The position numbers were made by a program, and so were the translations under genes. Positions 17,691 through 25,771 of a stretch of DNA of 48,867 nt are shown here, piece by piece. The notes beneath the pieces are model-generated. The model was not told the origin of the DNA. It did not search any database and worked only from the letters and a program-made list of their open reading frames with translations. The stretch lies in contig NZ_JAIOAB010000056.1 in the NCBI RefSeq assembly GCF_019890635.1, positions 1 through 48,867 of the forward strand. The letters are read 5' to 3'. Numbering within the stretch: position 1 is the first letter of the stretch; every line of letters begins with the position of its first letter. The stretch comes from Streptomyces sennicomposti. GTDB lineage: Bacteria > Actinomycetota > Actinomycetes > Streptomycetales > Streptomycetaceae.

Positions 17691-20014
17691 CAGATGTCCG
17701 TCACGAGTTCCGGCGCCACTTGCCGCACGTAGACACCGGCATCGAGGAAGGCCTTGGAAGACTCGTCCTCGGCCCAGCTCCCGACGTCGCTCGGATGCGC
17801 CAGGTGGTAGGACCGTGCGGCCTCCGAGGCGGCCGCACGGGTGTAATCCGCGTTGTTGACCCGCCCGTTCTGCCAGTCCTCACCGATCTTGGGGCCGGCG
17901 TCGTCCTTCGCGCTGCCTTCGGCGTCCTTGAAGAGCCGCTCCAGGACCATGCTCGTCGCGGTCCCCGCGGCGCCGCCGACTCCAGCGCCGACGGCCGGTG
18001 AGGCGATGAAGGACGTTCCGACGCCGACGCCGGTCCCAACGGTTCCGGACAGGAGGTTCTTCCACTGCGAGACGGCGTAGTCGTAATCCTTGTCCTTGGC
18101 GTCGGCCGGTCCGGCGACCGCCTCGTTACGGCCCATCGCCAAGGTTCCCGATACGTCGCCCGAGTGGCGTGCGATGGCTCGGACCGTGAGCTCCAGATCA
18201 TGGTGCGGGCGCTGGTTCTCGGGCAGGTCGGGATTCAGGTGATATTGCATCAGGTCACCCATGTACTTCTTCTGGCCCACTTCGACCGCGGCGTATCCCT
18301 CAGGGTTCTGACCGACGGCGAACAGGAAGCGCGCTACGTCCTGATGTTTCAGTTCCGCGGCGGAACCGGCGACCGGATACAGCTTCTGGATACGTTCCCA
18401 GGCTTCCTGCCCGTCCCGGTCGTCCTTGCCCGGGTGCGCATCGACATCCGTTGTGGCGCGGTCGATATCGGGAAGGTATTCGGACGCGATCTGTCCCATG
18501 CTGTCGGACATGTAGCTGTTCTTGGTCAGACGCTCGTCGTCATCGGCGATCGAGGCCACGATGTCTTCGAAGAGCTTCGTCTGACCTGGATTGTGGGCCG
18601 GAGTGTCGACCGTCGGCAGCTCACCCGCCGGATGCCCCGTAGTGGCCGCCTCCAGGGCGAGCGCGAGATTGTTCTGGCCGGTGTGCAGGTCGTCACCGTG
18701 GGAGTCGCTCTCCTGCGGCCAGTCCCGCTCCTCGAACAGGTACTGGAAGTTGGAGAGCGAGACCCTGCCCTTCTTGCCGTTGCCGTCCGTGTCGCGCTCG
18801 AAGGGGTTGTCCGGGTCGTCCTTGGAGACGTACTCCTGGTTGAAGAAGTCGGTGGCCGCGTCCGGGCTGTTGGACAGACCCTTCAGATAGCCCGTGAGCG
18901 GATCGGAGCCGCTGTCCTCGCCGATCCGGTTGAGCCACGGGTCCATGCCCAGGTGTTGCCAGGCGCCGTTGCCGTGCCGCCCCTTGTCGGTGAGCTTGCG
19001 GTCCGTCTCCATGAGCTTGGTGCCGTAGTCCTTCAGGAACTGGTCGTCGTAGTCCCCGGTCCGCATCAGGTTGCTCATGACCTGGAAACCCATGGGCCCG
19101 CCGTGGTTGCCGTACAGCGGCTTGTCGCCGAGGTCGATCATCCCCCGCTTCCACTCGGTCATCCTGCCCGAGTCGCTCTGCGTGGCGTGCGCGAGCGTGA
19201 GCCCCAGGTTGCGCTGCAGATCATCGAACTGATCGAGCCGCTTGTGCCCCACATCCCAGTTCCCCCGGGCCGGATCAGTGAGCCCGGCCCAGAACTCCAG
19301 CGTCTTCCGCGGCCCCAGATCCGTCGCGAACCGCTCCGCGAACAGCGGATCCTCGGCGTACTTCTTCAGCCCCCTGTTCAACCGGTCGAAGTCCTCGACC
19401 GAGAGATCCTCGGGCTTCTTCCCCGCCAGCGCGGCCAGCGCGTCCGCCTCCTTCACGGCCGCGTCCGCGGAGTCACGGTCCTTGTAACTGGCGTCCGAGA
19501 AACCGAGCGTGCTCTGGTCGGAGATGGCCTGAAGGACGGTACTGGCCGAAGTGTCGCTCTCCGTCGCCTTGTCGAGGATGCCCTGGATCTCCGTGCGCAG
19601 CGCGTCGACGTCGCCCTGAGTCGCCTTCTGCCCGTTCCCGTCGGCGGGCTCACTCGCCGTGACCGTGAAAGCGCCCTTCCCGCCGCTGACCTTCATCCCC
19701 TGCTTCTCCCCGCGAGCGATGGCCTCGGTGAGCTGCCGGTGGTAGCCCTTGAGCTCCCCGAGGGTGTCCCGCAGGATGTTGTGGATCGTCGTGGCCTGCG
19801 TGTGGGCGTCGGCGAACTCCCCGGCGGTCTTGCCGATGAACTCCTTGGACACCTGCGCGTTGACGCCCGCCCAGTCCGCCTCGTTCGCCGCCTTGCGCAG
19901 CGTGTCGTCGGCGTCCTTCTTCAGCTCCTCGAGATGGGTGACGAGCGTCGACCAGTCGGTGACGGCGTCGTCCAGCAGGCTGAAGTTGGCGTGGCGCAGG
20001 GCCTCGAGGTCCAT
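17690..20014 (-). CDS. Large WXG-like T7SS-associated protein, cassette B
   Basis: This 774-aa protein has a helical N-terminus with a WAG turn at residues 48-50 (ADWAGVNAQVSKEFI) and then a long coiled helix, like the first domain of LXG/WXG secretion substrates. A hydrophilic body of about 500 residues follows. Near 680-715 a Gly-zipper hydrophobic stretch (GTVGTGVGVGTSFIASPAVG) could enter membranes, and a helical tail ends at PELVTDI. I believe this kind of protein is catalogued as a DUF in Streptomyces (perhaps DUF6571), unverified. The ATG at 20014 has AGGGGA upstream. It is the paralog of 21940-24249. Secretion and function are inferred from context. Confidence 0.85.
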   Translation of the reverse strand: MDLEALRHANFSLLDDAVTDWSTLVTHLEELKKDADDTLRKAANEADWAGVNAQVSKEFIGKTAGEFADAHTQATTIHNILRDTLGELKGYHRQLTEAIARGEKQGMKVSGGKGAFTVTASEPADGNGQKATQGDVDALRTEIQGILDKATESDTSASTVLQAISDQSTLGFSDASYKDRDSADAAVKEADALAALAGKKPEDLSVEDFDRLNRGLKKYAEDPLFAERFATDLGPRKTLEFWAGLTDPARGNWDVGHKRLDQFDDLQRNLGLTLAHATQSDSGRMTEWKRGMIDLGDKPLYGNHGGPMGFQVMSNLMRTGDYDDQFLKDYGTKLMETDRKLTDKGRHGNGAWQHLGMDPWLNRIGEDSGSDPLTGYLKGLSNSPDAATDFFNQEYVSKDDPDNPFERDTDGNGKKGRVSLSNFQYLFEERDWPQESDSHGDDLHTGQNNLALALEAATTGHPAGELPTVDTPAHNPGQTKLFEDIVASIADDDERLTKNSYMSDSMGQIASEYLPDIDRATTDVDAHPGKDDRDGQEAWERIQKLYPVAGSAAELKHQDVARFLFAVGQNPEGYAAVEVGQKKYMGDLMQYHLNPDLPENQRPHHDLELTVRAIARHSGDVSGTLAMGRNEAVAGPADAKDKDYDYAVSQWKNLLSGTVGTGVGVGTSFIASPAVGAGVGGAAGTATSMVLERLFKDAEGSAKDDAGPKIGEDWQNGRVNNADYTRAAASEAARSYHLAHPSDVGSWAEDESSKAFLDAGVYVRQVAPELVTDI

Positions 20015-20140
20015 CGGTCGTCGTCCCCTGGAGGTGGCGAGTACGGTCGGATGGTGGCGGTGTCGGTCTCGACGCGGGAGGGCCGACGCGGGCGGCATCC
20101 TGCACTCCGCTCGGCGCCGCTGCGCCCTGCCCCGGACCCG

Positions 20141-20653
20141 CTAGTCCTTCTTCGCGGGATGCGGTCCGTAGACGGGGTTCTTCTTGCCCGGCGCGCCGAC
20201 CCTTTCCTCGAAGCCCGCGTCCAGCATGTCGATGCTGCTCATCTGACGCTGGATGTAGCCGTCGTCGCCGGCGTGCAGCTTCTTGGTCGTGTGCATGTGG
20301 TTGGAGATCTGCGCACACGCGTCCATCAGTGACTTGAGCTGCTGCTCCCAGCGGTCGGACACGTGCTGAAGCCCGGCGCCGAGGACGAATCCCTGCTTGG
20401 ACAGGTCGGTCGCGGCCGCGTCACTGCTCGGAGTGGCGACGCGGGCCTTGTCCCACAGCTGGTTGTACAGCTGGTGCGCGTCCGTGCCGATCTTCTGCAG
20501 CTGGCTGTTCTTGACCTTCAGGTCGCCGTACTGGCTCGGCACGATGTAGGGGCCGTAGGTACCGCCACCGGGCTCGACGTGGTTCAACTGCATCCGGGCC
20601 GACTGCCGCTCACCGGCCTCCGCCTTGAGCTGCTCCCACTCGTCCCACGCCAT
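20141..20653 (-). CDS. Small helical partner protein (MAWDEW family), cassette B
   Basis: This 170-aa protein begins MAWDEWEQLKAEA. It has a short loop with Gly/Tyr/Pro, a central helix, a GFVLGAG turn, and a long helix with WEQQLKSLMDACAQISNHM. There is no signal peptide. It is clearly homologous to 24260-24739 (shared AWDEWE, MxLNHVxPGG and ACAxISNH). A small, two-helix, signal-less protein encoded just before a larger WXG-like protein resembles Esx partners and the accessory proteins of LXG substrates. The ATG at 20653 follows AAGGGG. The spacing to the next gene is 126 bases, so the large gene could have extra control. Confidence 0.85.
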   Translation of the reverse strand: MAWDEWEQLKAEAGERQSARMQLNHVEPGGGTYGPYIVPSQYGDLKVKNSQLQKIGTDAHQLYNQLWDKARVATPSSDAAATDLSKQGFVLGAGLQHVSDRWEQQLKSLMDACAQISNHMHTTKKLHAGDDGYIQRQMSSIDMLDAGFEERVGAPGKKNPVYGPHPAKKD

Positions 20654-20726
20654 CCCGGAACCCCTTCCCGCACTGCCCTCGACGCTCGATCCCGACGACG
20701 GCCACACAATCCACATCGTGCCGCAT

Positions 20727-20741
20727 GGTCAAGTTAGCAAC
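20727..20741 (-). promoter_or_regulatory. Conserved 15-bp cassette promoter element (copy B)
   Basis: GTTGCTAACTTGACC on the minus strand lies 74 bases before the first start codon of cassette B. The identical 15 bases lie 75 bases before cassette A (24814-24828). TGCTAACTT fits an extended -10 box; TTGACC also fits a -35 box. Upstream on the same strand TCACAGTGG occurs twice (20796-20788 and 20777-20769), but only in this copy. Confidence 0.7.
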
Positions 20742-20840
20742 CGGCGGGAGGGAAAGGTTGAGTCATGTCCACTGTGAGCGTGATTGCCCACTGTGAAGGT
20801 TCCGTGCGGGCCGGGCGCTGTGCGTCGAGTGACAACCGGC

Positions 20841-21383
20841 TCAGGAACCGGGCCTGCAGGGCTGCTGTTTCTGGTAGGCGCCGGTGTAGCCGGTGATCAG
20901 GCTCTTCATAGCGTCCTCGTCCGGTCGACCGGGTTTCAGGACATCGACGAAGATGCTGATGTCCTCCTTGTCCACTCCAGCGCCGCGGCACTTGATCAGC
21001 GAGGCGGCGGCCCGGTCGGCGTACGCCACGGATCGGTCCCGCGTCGACTTCGGATCCTGTATGGAACCTCTGCGGTGCAAAATGAAGTACGCGGAGTCAC
21101 CGACATCGATGCGCTCTCTGGTCACCCTCAGGACTACGTCGTCGTCCACGCTGACTTTGCAGAGTCCTTCACCATCCACGTTGAACGCGTGCTCCGGCAC
21201 GGCGATACGACGGCCCGACGCGGGCAGCAGCGCGGACAGCGCGTCAGCGGGGACGGGAACCTCGCACACGACCTTCGGCACGGCGAACTCATGTCCGGGT
21301 TCATCCGCCGAGCACCCGACGAGGGCACCGGCGACGACGGCCAGGTAGGCGGCACCGCGCAAGGAGCACCTGATGGACTTCAG
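20841..21383 (-). CDS. Putative lipoprotein, cassette A (three-member family), probable CTG start
   Basis: This protein of about 180 aa has a basic start, a hydrophobic helix and the lipobox LVGC (Cys24), followed by the family line VPKVVCEVPV..ALSALLPASGRR and a C-terminal KQQPCRPGS. No ATG or GTG precedes the signal peptide. A CTG codon lies 6-7 bases after GGAGGAG and aligns with the TTG-Lys start of the neighbouring paralog, so CTG is my choice. A downstream TTG seven codons later is the alternative. It follows its paralog by 23 bases and ends cassette A. Confidence 0.78.
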   Translation of the reverse strand: MKSIRCSLRGAAYLAVVAGALVGCSADEPGHEFAVPKVVCEVPVPADALSALLPASGRRIAVPEHAFNVDGEGLCKVSVDDDVVLRVTRERIDVGDSAYFILHRRGSIQDPKSTRDRSVAYADRAAASLIKCRGAGVDKEDISIFVDVLKPGRPDEDAMKSLITGYTGAYQKQQPCRPGS

Positions 21384-21406
21384 GGCGGTCTCCTCCAGCG
21401 GACCGG

Positions 21407-21943
21407 TCAGGACTCCGGCCGACACGGCTGCTGCTTCTTGTAGGCGGCTGTGTAGCTGGAGATGACGCCTTCCACCGCGTGCTCGTCGGTCCGCCCCGGC
21501 TTCAGGGTCATGATGAAAGTGCTGACATCCTCCGTCTGGAACCCGGCTCTGCGGCATTGGATCAGCGATGCCGCGGCCTGATCAGCGTAGGCGATCGCGC
21601 CTCCATCAGCGCTCTTCTGCTCGGCGGCGTGAAGCCGACTGCGCAGGATGTGACTCGCCGAGTCTCCCGGGTTGATCCATTCCGTGCTGACGATGAGCAC
21701 CTTGGCTCCGTCGACCATGACATTGCACAGAACAGAACCGTCACTCGGCTCACCGTCCTGTTCGACAGCGATCTTCTTGCCGGACTCGGGAAGCACTCGG
21801 GAGAGTGCGTCAGTCGCGACGGGGACGCCACAGAGGCTCTTCGGTACCGCGAACTCCTGCTTCGGCTCCGAGGAGCAGCCGGCTGCCGCCACCGTTGCGG
21901 CGACCACTGAAGCGCAGCAGAGAAGGACAGTTTTGGTTTTCAA
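21407..21943 (-). CDS. Putative lipoprotein, cassette A (three-member family), TTG start
   Basis: This 178-aa protein has the signal sequence KTKTVLLCC...TVAAAGC (lipid Cys23). Its mature domain is closely related to the downstream gene: VPKSLCGVPVATDALSRVLP, then AYADQAAASLIQCRRAG and a near-identical C-terminus, KKQQPCRPES. The TTG start overlaps the TGA of the 769-aa gene (TTGA), with GGAGAG about 11 bases upstream. Tandem duplication of the lipoprotein within the cassette is evident. An envelope location is expected; the function is unknown. Confidence 0.82.
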   Translation of the reverse strand: MKTKTVLLCCASVVAATVAAAGCSSEPKQEFAVPKSLCGVPVATDALSRVLPESGKKIAVEQDGEPSDGSVLCNVMVDGAKVLIVSTEWINPGDSASHILRSRLHAAEQKSADGGAIAYADQAAASLIQCRRAGFQTEDVSTFIMTLKPGRTDEHAVEGVISSYTAAYKKQQPCRPES

Positions 21944-24249
21944 TGTGCACTGCTCTCCGATTTCCACTGGGCGCCGTCGGAGTGGCTTAGGCCCGCCTGA
22001 GTCTGAGCGGCTCGCCGCAGATCGTCGGCGGTAGCGGAATTGATGCCCTGACTGTTGACCAAGGCGCGATCGACCGCGTCTCCGGCGGCATCGATGGCGC
22101 CCTTGCGTCCGTTCGCGTAGAGGTGGCCCGCCTCGCGCTCCGCATCGGACGCTGAGTCCTTCTCGATGCTCTTCATGATGGATTCCTGGATGTCTTCCGA
22201 AGCCCATTCAAGAGGAGCACCCGCGATGGGCACGCGCTCGCCGACCTTTTCGAGGCCCATGCCCAGGATCCGGTCGACCCACTTCTGCTTGTCGGCCGCG
22301 GCTTCGTTGAACTCCTTGTCCGAAGCGGCGTGGTACTCATAGATCGCATGCGCCCGGGCATCGCTCATGATGCCCGAGATCGTCGAACCAGGGGCGACCG
22401 CAGCGCTCACTCGCCCGTCCAGCGAGGCCGTCGAATCACTGCCGCCGTTGATCACATCGTTCACGACCTGGGACGTATAGGCCTGTTGCGCGCTGGTGAT
22501 GGTCGCATAGGCGTGCGGGTCCTGACCCACGGCTCCCAGGAATTGAGCCACGTTCTCGCTGTTGAGGCCGGCCGGCTCGCCGAACGTGGGGAAGAGGCGG
22601 CTGTTCGGGTCCTCTTCGTACATCGCCCGCTGGAAGTCCCCCATGTACTCCGCGGTGATGTCGCCCAGGCTGCCCCGCATCGCGTACAGCGGTCCCGTCT
22701 CCTCGCTGTCCAGGTCGCCGTTCTCGTTGTGCCGCAGGAGTTCGGGGTCGTTGCCGAACTTGTCGACGATGTCGTGCACCAGGTGCGCCCGCGCCTCGGT
22801 GTGCTTGATGGCGGCGCCCGTGTCGTCGCTGTCGTAGGGGCGGCCCGTCGTCGCGGACTCCAGCGCGTGGCCGAGGGCCTCGGGACCGAAGGTCAAGGCC
22901 TTCTGCGACTTGTCCGCGTCGGCCATGACATTCGAGTCGTTGGTGTCGATCGTCCACTCGAAGTCCTTGTCGGTGAACAGGTCGAGATACGACTTGAAGC
23001 CGACGTCGCCGCCCTTCTTGACCGTGCCGTCCTCGTTGTAGGCAGTCGGAGGCTGGGTGAAGAACTTCTCCGACGCCTCGGGACTGTGGCCCAACGCCTC
23101 CAGCACGCTGTTGAGCGGATCGTTGCCGGACCCCAGCTTCCCGGACGGATTGAAGCCGTAGCCGTCCGGGCTGCCCGCCGGCTTGTTCATCAGGAAGCGG
23201 TACGGGTCCTCCTTGTGGAGCTGGGTGATGTGCTCCGCGATCGGGGTGAGGAACCGCGCGTCGTAGTTGCCGTAGCGCAGCAGGCCGCCGAGCACCTGAT
23301 AGCCGAACGGCTTGCTCATCTGCCCTCGCTCCCAGCCGATCTCCTGGGTGCCCAACCGCCGGAACTGGGTGTTCCAGTCGTCCGACAGGTGGTACTTGTG
23401 GTCCGGGTCGGTGGCGTTGGCCAGCGTGTACCCCATGACCTTCTGCAGGTCCCGCACCTCGTCGAGCCGGGTCTTCGTCGCGTCGGCGCCGGTGCCGTCG
23501 ACGGACATCTCGGCGTAGAACTGCAGCGTCTTCTCCGGCCCGCCGAGCCCCTGGTAGAACTGCGTCGCGAACTCGCCGTCCTTCTCACGGGAGTTGAACC
23601 GCAGCAGCCGGTTCAGCTCTCGCAGCTCCGCGTCGGACATCTCGTCGCCCTTGCGGGCCAGTTCCACCGCGCGCTCGGCCTCGGCGTCGTTCAGGGACTC
23701 GTACGCGCTGTGGCCCGCGTTGTGGGCGTCGTTGCCGTGGCTCTTGGCCAGGGCCCGGGCGACGGAGTCGTCGATCTCCGCGGCGTGCGACAGGATGTCG
23801 TTGATCCGGTTCTCCAACTCCTGCCGGGCGTCGAGCTGTTCCTGTGTCCGCTCGTCGGAGTCCCCCCGGATGTGCTGGAAGAAGCAGCGGACCTTGCCGC
23901 CCCCGATGTCCTCGACCCGGACGCCGAGATTGCTCGCGTCCTTGTGCACGGCATTCGTGATCTGTTTCTGCAGCGAGACGAGTTCGGTGTGGCCGTCGTC
24001 GAGCACCTGGTAGACGCTGTTCGCCTCGGTGTGCAGATCCGCGATCTCCTTGGCGGTCTTGGCGATGAACTCCCGCGTCACCGTGGCGTTGACGCCGGCC
24101 CACTGCGCCGCGTCCGACTTCGCCTGCAGCCCCGTACGCGCGCTCTCCGCCAGCCGCTTGAGATTGTCGACGGTCTTCTTCCAGTCCGATACGGCGGTAC
24201 CGAGTTTGCCGAGGTCGACGTCGATGAGATCCGTGTACGTCAGTGTCAT
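21940..24249 (-). CDS. Large WXG-like T7SS-associated protein, cassette A
   Basis: This 769-aa paralog of the 17690-20014 product shares its layout. The N-terminal helix reads VSDWKKTVDNLKRLAESA, the WAG turn is at residues 50-52 (AQWAGVNATVTREFIAKTA), and a long helix follows. The body aligns with conserved pieces such as KTLxFxAxxS, GYxLANAT/LTLAHATQS and FLGAVGQDPHAYA/FLFAVGQNPEGYA. The C-terminal quarter is helical (around ILGMGLEKVGERVPIAGAP) and lacks the Gly-zipper stretch of its paralog, so the C-terminal ends have diverged most. That is what toxin-like or specificity domains often show. The ATG follows GGGAG by 7 bases. It starts 10 bases after the partner gene. Confidence 0.85.
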   Translation of the reverse strand: MTLTYTDLIDVDLGKLGTAVSDWKKTVDNLKRLAESARTGLQAKSDAAQWAGVNATVTREFIAKTAKEIADLHTEANSVYQVLDDGHTELVSLQKQITNAVHKDASNLGVRVEDIGGGKVRCFFQHIRGDSDERTQEQLDARQELENRINDILSHAAEIDDSVARALAKSHGNDAHNAGHSAYESLNDAEAERAVELARKGDEMSDAELRELNRLLRFNSREKDGEFATQFYQGLGGPEKTLQFYAEMSVDGTGADATKTRLDEVRDLQKVMGYTLANATDPDHKYHLSDDWNTQFRRLGTQEIGWERGQMSKPFGYQVLGGLLRYGNYDARFLTPIAEHITQLHKEDPYRFLMNKPAGSPDGYGFNPSGKLGSGNDPLNSVLEALGHSPEASEKFFTQPPTAYNEDGTVKKGGDVGFKSYLDLFTDKDFEWTIDTNDSNVMADADKSQKALTFGPEALGHALESATTGRPYDSDDTGAAIKHTEARAHLVHDIVDKFGNDPELLRHNENGDLDSEETGPLYAMRGSLGDITAEYMGDFQRAMYEEDPNSRLFPTFGEPAGLNSENVAQFLGAVGQDPHAYATITSAQQAYTSQVVNDVINGGSDSTASLDGRVSAAVAPGSTISGIMSDARAHAIYEYHAASDKEFNEAAADKQKWVDRILGMGLEKVGERVPIAGAPLEWASEDIQESIMKSIEKDSASDAEREAGHLYANGRKGAIDAAGDAVDRALVNSQGINSATADDLRRAAQTQAGLSHSDGAQWKSESSAH

Positions 24250-24259
24250 CGGCGTCTCC

Positions 24260-24739
24260 CTACTTGAAGTAGTCGTTCAGCGCGGACACCGACACGGCCG
24301 AGCCGTCCCGACTGCGCAGTTCCGCGGAGATCTGCGCGTCGTCCGACGCGTGGCGCGCCTTGGTGTAGTCGAGGTGGTTGGAGATGTGCGCGCAGGCCTG
24401 CAGCACCGACTTGACCTGCGTCGTCCACACCGAGACGGTCGTCTCCAGGGCGCCGCCGCTGGCGAACCCGCTGGACTTCAGCGCGGCCGCCGCCTGCATG
24501 GTGGACCCGGTGTCGCCCTTGCCCGACCCCGCCCCGGCGATGTCGGCCTCGGTCCTGAGCTTGTCCCACAGGATGTACGCCTCGTGCCCGACGGCGCCCA
24601 GGTCGTCCGTGTGCGCCACCAGATCGCCGGAGCCGCCGCCCCCGCTTCCCCCGCCCGGGTCCACATGGTTCAGGCGCATACCGGTCGACTGCCGCCCGGC
24701 CGCCTGCGCCTTGAGGTTCTCCCACTCGTCCCACGCCAT
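24260..24739 (-). CDS. Small helical partner protein (MAWDEW family), cassette A
   Basis: This 159-aa paralog of the product of 20141-20653 begins MAWDEWENLKAQAAGRQS. It has a Gly-rich loop (GGGSGGGGSGD), a central helix, a SGFASGGALE turn and a second long helix (VKSVLQACAHISNHLDYTK). There is no signal peptide. It is the first gene of cassette A and is followed after 10 bases by the 769-aa gene, so the two are almost surely co-translated and may form a complex. Its ribosome site is weaker than that of its paralog. Confidence 0.85.
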   Translation of the reverse strand: MAWDEWENLKAQAAGRQSTGMRLNHVDPGGGSGGGGSGDLVAHTDDLGAVGHEAYILWDKLRTEADIAGAGSGKGDTGSTMQAAAALKSSGFASGGALETTVSVWTTQVKSVLQACAHISNHLDYTKARHASDDAQISAELRSRDGSAVSVSALNDYFK

Positions 24740-24813
24740 GGTGGCCGCCTTCCCCGTGCGCCCGTTCCGCCGACCGCGCGGCCGGACGTCGATCTCCCGG
24801 TGTCGTGGTGCGC

Positions 24814-24828
24814 GGTCAAGTTAGCAAC
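24814..24828 (-). promoter_or_regulatory. Conserved 15-bp cassette promoter element (copy A)
   Basis: GTTGCTAACTTGACC on the minus strand lies 75 bases before the start codon of the first cassette A gene. It is identical in sequence and nearly identical in distance to copy B. TTTCC also occurs shortly upstream in both copies, but with spacing differing by 2 bases. The rest of 24829-25198 shows no gene and separates two divergent operons. Confidence 0.7.
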
Positions 24829-25198
24829 TCGGGGCGCGCGGAAACCGCGGTGTGCCGGCCGCGGGGCGCAGGTACGGCGCGTACGTGCGGGGGAGCGACG
24901 CGCTCGCGGGGGCGGCGGAAAACCGCCGGGTGGCGGCTCGCGTGACAAACCCGCAGGTCGCCCTGGAACGCCGGCCGACGGCGACCGGACCACCTATTCT
25001 CCGTCACCCGGAAGTGTGGAGGTTCCGTGGAAATCCGTACCGCGCCGGCACCCGCCCTCGGGCTCCCGCCTCCACGACCGGCGCGCGGGATCAGCCCCTT
25101 CGGCGTCAAGTCCCACACGGTCACCCCCGGTAGCGACGGCAAATCAGGCAAACCGATATGCCCCACGCGGGTTGTAACGAGGTTGGGCCACATCTGGG

Positions 25199-25227
25199 TT
25201 GGACCGGTTACCGGCCCTGACTAGAGT
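25199..25227 (+). promoter_or_regulatory. Promoter of the WXG/mycosin operon
   Basis: TTGGAC (25199-25204) and TAGAGT (25222-25227) are separated by exactly 17 bases, an excellent match to Streptomyces housekeeping promoters. Transcription would begin near 25234, about 94 bases before the GTG start. A CCGGTTACCGG inverted repeat lies inside the spacer and several GGTTG/GGTTGG copies precede the -35, so repressor binding is possible. Confidence 0.75.
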
Positions 25228-25327
25228 GGTGAGCGCGTTGTGAGGTGCGGCCCGCTTTGCGATTCCGCGAAGCGCACCGGCCGGTCGCCCGCGACGATGC
25301 GTACACGGGGAAACGGGGAGGAGTGTC

Positions 25328-25771
25328 GTGCTTCCGGACGACATGGTGGGAGGAGCGTCCCAGGCCAGAGGGGTTGACCTGGAGGCCAGCCGCGAGGCGC
25401 TGGAAGACTTCGTGAACCGGGTCGACGCGGTGCTGCGCGACCTGGAGTCCTCGGCGGGCAGCCCGACGAAGGTCGGCGCGCAGACGATCAGGCTTTCGTC
25501 CCTGACCGCGGCCGGTGAAAGCGTCTTCCCGGAGGCGCACGACCTGTACACGAACTACCACGCGGTGCACGAGGAGCTCACCACCCTCTCGAAGGCCCTG
25601 CATCTGCAGATCGAGGCGATCGGCATCGCGGTACAGGGGGCCAGCCACGGCTTCCAGAAGCTCGAAGAGGATCAGCGCCGACGGTTCTGGGAGATCCAGA
25701 CGGAGATCGACAAGATCCAGAGGGCGAAGCCGCGTTCCAACGATGAGAAGGGCGGCGCGACCCTCCAATGA
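25328..25771 (+). CDS. Helical ESX-locus protein, operon leader
   Basis: This 147-aa, signal-less protein is predicted almost entirely alpha-helical (LEASREALEDFVNRVDAVLRDLE, a loop, then long helices around EELTTLSKALHLQIEAIGIAV). It ends in a charged tail. The GTG start has GGGGAGGAG 5 bases upstream. Its TGA overlaps the ATG of the next gene (ATGA). It has the shape of an Esx- or PE-like partner of the following WXG protein, although no WxG is visible. I do not recognise a named family. Confidence 0.82.
   Translation: MLPDDMVGGASQARGVDLEASREALEDFVNRVDAVLRDLESSAGSPTKVGAQTIRLSSLTAAGESVFPEAHDLYTNYHAVHEELTTLSKALHLQIEAIGIAVQGASHGFQKLEEDQRRRFWEIQTEIDKIQRAKPRSNDEKGGATLQ

Noticed and set aside
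16469..24739. Cassettes considered as a mobile element
   Set aside because: No transposase, integrase, terminal inverted repeats or target duplications are visible, and base composition matches the flanks.
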